From NCBI GenBank assembly GCA_002388665.1, contig DGMY01000042.1, positions 108,461 through 172,460 on the forward strand: a stretch of 64,000 nt of DNA, in the 5' to 3' direction. Positions 62,601 through 64,000 of this stretch are shown here, piece by piece. The stretch comes from Opitutia bacterium UBA4506. GTDB lineage: Bacteria; Verrucomicrobiota; Verrucomicrobiia; Opitutales; Puniceicoccaceae. Every line of letters starts with the position of its first letter. The first letter of the stretch is position 1. Position numbers and translations under genes: made by a program. The notes beneath the pieces are model-generated. The model was not told where the DNA came from and did no database searches. It was given only the letters and a program-made list of their open reading frames with translations.

Positions 62601-63495
62601 ATTCAACTAGCCCTCCGTCTGCCCGAAGCGCTTGGCGGGTTTCCGCAGCCCGAGTCTCAAGAGGTACATGTTTTCGGTAAATCCATAGCCCGTCATGCGA
62701 GATACTTCCATCCCCCGTGGACACCATCGCCTGCCATACTTCCGGGTACTCGTCGATGATCCAGGCACCGTTCTTTCGATCCCTCAGGTTTTCCCACGGA
62801 TCTTCCGCTCGGGAATCATAAATCCACCGCCCTTCCGAAGAGATCAAAAAGAATTTGTGGTCCTTCCCTTCAAAGAGGGTCACCATTCCATCAATCATCT
62901 CGTGGATGCCGACTTCAACCACCACGTAGCCCGCCCGCGCACCAGACGGATAGAACAACCCCGTCCCGAGAAATACCGCTGGCTCGATCTTCCCGCGGTC
63001 CACTATTGTCGAAAACTCCGAGATCAAGATCTGTTCGGAAGACAAGCTGCGCAATTCTTCGATAAAATCCTCGCGAAATTCGCGATCAGGACCTTCAGAC
63101 TCCTCCCTTGGATTTCCAGAAGAATCCCCTGCGTCGTCCCGATCCACGTTCAGGATCTCTTTTCCCGCCGCATCCAGAATCTTTACATTCCGAATCCGCC
63201 GATCCTGTTCGACAATTCCTTCCAACGCGTCCCGGAATTCGTCCCCCGAAAGTGACGCTGCGGACAGGAATCTCGCGTCCCGAATCGCCTTCACAGGGGC
63301 AGCGAGGTCGATATCAAAGCGGGAACGCTGCAAATCGACTGCCATGCCTTCTTCCTTGGCCGTCTCGCGCATTTCCGTCTTCCAGATCCACACAAACGCT
63401 AGTATCAGAACAGCAGCCAAGAGCAAACTGACCCAAATAGGCTTCGTAAAAGGTCCACCCTGGTCTTTATTGGAACTCTCGATATCCCCTGACAC
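59677..63495 (-). CDS. Large membrane hybrid histidine kinase with Cache-like sensor and PAS domains
   Basis: A roughly 1,272-residue kinase. Two transmembrane helices (PIWVSLLLAAVLILAFVWIW and MAPIIFFFLLTLGLLIPALL) enclose a periplasmic region of about 290 residues resembling a Cache-type ligand sensor. Three PAS domains follow, then HisKA (FLSMISHEIRNPLNGVIG), HATPase (NLLGNAVKF, DTGMGIPDDR, GGSGLGLAIS), a receiver-like segment (about 1010-1115) that lacks an obvious phospho-acceptor, and an intact receiver (LRILVAEDNAVNQ, LILMDIQMPEMDG). The frame runs to 63660. The GTG at 63495 is the only plausible start before the first helix, but no strong ribosome-binding site is visible. Confidence 0.88.
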   Translation of the reverse strand: MSGDIESSNKDQGGPFTKPIWVSLLLAAVLILAFVWIWKTEMRETAKEEGMAVDLQRSRFDIDLAAPVKAIRDARFLSAASLSGDEFRDALEGIVEQDRRIRNVKILDAAGKEILNVDRDDAGDSSGNPREESEGPDREFREDFIEELRSLSSEQILISEFSTIVDRGKIEPAVFLGTGLFYPSGARAGYVVVEVGIHEMIDGMVTLFEGKDHKFFLISSEGRWIYDSRAEDPWENLRDRKNGAWIIDEYPEVWQAMVSTGDGSISHDGLWIYRKHVPLETRAAETRQALRADGGLVESVRADPVYVLRQSGGGPSWSEVWLSMAPIIFFFLLTLGLLIPALLRKRQALKESYSATRKLSEAALRTRMAMDSAGVSELRIDLDSGKIDADKRLGAMLLFAPGEKLSTVVQWEERIHPQDRRKVLETLDPLWEEGEGTFSFRHRMKRGDGCWGWYRFRGSVRSELGDSTKVILGAYIDLTDVVLRDAELNRLEMATRQTLSGIAILDKDGVLEWSNPAFRDRPERAQMEIQGEAIWNLYSFSEGEEREKSAIRKAIFRGSEFSLTSSINRGETYWTRVVGNPVLDEVGIPSHYVVIESDISREKRAEADLRKSESLLTESQRLAGIGSWEVDLEEDSIFWSDEIYRIFGISDNQTPSTELMLSLCAPESREQLAQNLKRATEQGEQFQMEFRFVDPSGEEKWIFCKGMALIEGKVTSKIYGVAQDISSRKGSEHELKRAKDEAERLNDQLAEALDKAHLSERKAQEASEAKSSFLSMISHEIRNPLNGVIGMADLLRQTELDDVQEEYVQTIHSSGSTVVMLLDDILDFTRLEHGKIMFEEKRFSVEALVEETVLFFSARIAHKGLDFSFFIDPDAPDFVTGDITRVKQILYNLLGNAVKFTDAGSITLEVELKERRPNDRCLLMFSVQDTGMGIPDDRKDRIFQSFSQVDPSITRKFGGSGLGLAISKELSLRMGGNVHFESEESRGTRFEVSLPFPSTFGEKPAPDPRFTNVEAIGFFGLETREKHLRTMLEEIGVRVKTFAAEDEFIKALELSGPETWIFVDEVMLREGRKLYAAMQTRGVDAQGVVAIGFPATDHAYPFPVIRTSQPVTRKRLLSILQGNLGKKSVRQAPQKRAVESTPLKSLRILVAEDNAVNQKVIRLLLKRMGYDCEVVENGRLALEKVKEEDFDLILMDIQMPEMDGMEATAHIVKEVSEERRPRIVALTAGATSDNREEAAEVGMDGYLTKPVQSQALEAELQATEDFLGTRST

Positions 63496-63614
63496 GAAAG
63501 AGTTGAAACACGAGATACTCCCCCTTTCAATGCGATAAATGAGGATCTCGGCCCCGCTACGTAAATAGACACAGATTTGTGCGCATTCGTTGTCATCATA
63601 TCTGTCCGACTTAT

Positions 63615-64000
63615 TTGGATCAATCGACGATTGATCGGTCCGAGATCTGGGACCGCTCAATCGAGCTCGACCCTTCGAGCGGAACCATCGTCTGGGGACC
63701 GTCAGGAAGGGGGAAATCCACTTTTCTCCGTATTCTCTACGGTCTGGAACGGCGGTTTACCGGATCACTCACCCTAGGCGACTCGTCACCGGCGGACTGG
63801 CCTTTCATTCGAGAACAAAATATCGCGTTCGTCTCCCAGGACTTTCATCTTTTTGAGGAAGAGAGCGGGTGGAATAACCTGGGCTACCTGCCAGCTCGAC
63901 ACCCTTCGGTCTCCGACTCCACCATAGGGCAATGGTCAGAGGTTCTAGGAATACCTCAGGTTTTGGACCGCTCCCCGTCATCGTGGTCCCAGGGACAAAA
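63615..64000 (+). CDS. ABC transporter ATP-binding protein, 5' part only
   Basis: This gene is cut by the window end. Frame +3 from about 63615 reads the Walker A GPSGRGKSTFLRILYG, the Q-loop FVSQDFHLF and the start of a signature-like WSQGQ. So an ABC ATPase is encoded, with a nonstandard signature (WSQGQ, not LSGGQ). The start is unclear: a TTG at 63615 or a GTG at 63579. The gene is divergent from the kinase. The permease partner is presumably downstream. Confidence 0.75.
   Translation, partial: MDQSTIDRSEIWDRSIELDPSSGTIVWGPSGRGKSTFLRILYGLERRFTGSLTLGDSSPADWPFIREQNIAFVSQDFHLFEEESGWNNLGYLPARHPSVSDSTIGQWSEVLGIPQVLDRSPSSWSQGQ

Noticed and set aside
1..64000. CRISPR arrays, IS elements, prophage genes and rRNA
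   Set aside because: I saw no regularly spaced repeats, transposase motifs, phage structural genes or rRNA stretches. Coding composition is uniform.

Overview
The window looks like chromosomal DNA of a Gram-negative, probably marine bacterium of the Verrucomicrobiota (Opitutales/Puniceicoccaceae-like). This is inferred from the combination of lipid A chemistry (LpxI), a PEP-CTERM surface protein, the N-acetylglutaminylglutamine (NAGGN) osmoprotectant trio, a split phosphate acetyltransferase, a type-3 ProRS and a glycan-binding-like domain. No 16S rRNA or other marker is present to prove it. Genes are densely packed on both strands. I see no phage, IS element, CRISPR array, rRNA or tRNA.

Layout. 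1-8 kb: LpxI, a phosphoesterase, a cNMP-binding protein, a PEP-CTERM protein, a DUF5993/DsbB pair (the 51-residue DUF5993 gene is easily missed), a coupled IMPase/zincin pair and a family B DNA polymerase. 8-14 kb: an MscS channel behind a structured leader, then a minus-strand operon with two roadblock-like proteins, a degenerate NtrC-like protein and an Amt ammonium transporter. 14-23.6 kb: a P1B-4 metal ATPase, MsrA, a YwqK-like exported protein, LeuB, RecN, a hydrolase and a beta-hydroxyacid dehydrogenase. 23.8-29.3 kb: the NAGGN trio (amidotransferase, GNAT/ATP-grasp synthetase, M42 peptidase), followed by a MazG-like protein and ArsC. 29.4-38.8 kb: a hybrid kinase, isochorismate synthase, a membrane protein with a glycan-binding-like C-terminus, a SulP transporter, a PolB-like exonuclease, and a divergent ArsR/permease pair with two facing operator-like copies. 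38.9-47 kb: an exported dienelactone hydrolase-like protein, ThrRS without a TGS domain, an ADP-ribosylglycohydrolase with an extra beta domain, TerB, an SGNH hydrolase and small membrane or cupin proteins. 47-64 kb: ProRS, an exported pectate-lyase-like protein, a GATase, a Bcp-type peroxiredoxin, a beta-barrel candidate, split Pta, MurJ, an FAD oxidoreductase, DUF2569, a 1,272-residue hybrid kinase and the start of an ABC ATPase.

Themes. Osmotic adaptation (MscS, NAGGN), metal/arsenic handling (P1B-4 ATPase, ArsC, ArsR-permease), redox repair (DsbB, MsrA, peroxiredoxin) and envelope synthesis (LpxI, MurJ) recur. The least explained unit is the roadblock/roadblock/pseudo-NtrC/Amt operon at 10.2-13.8 kb.
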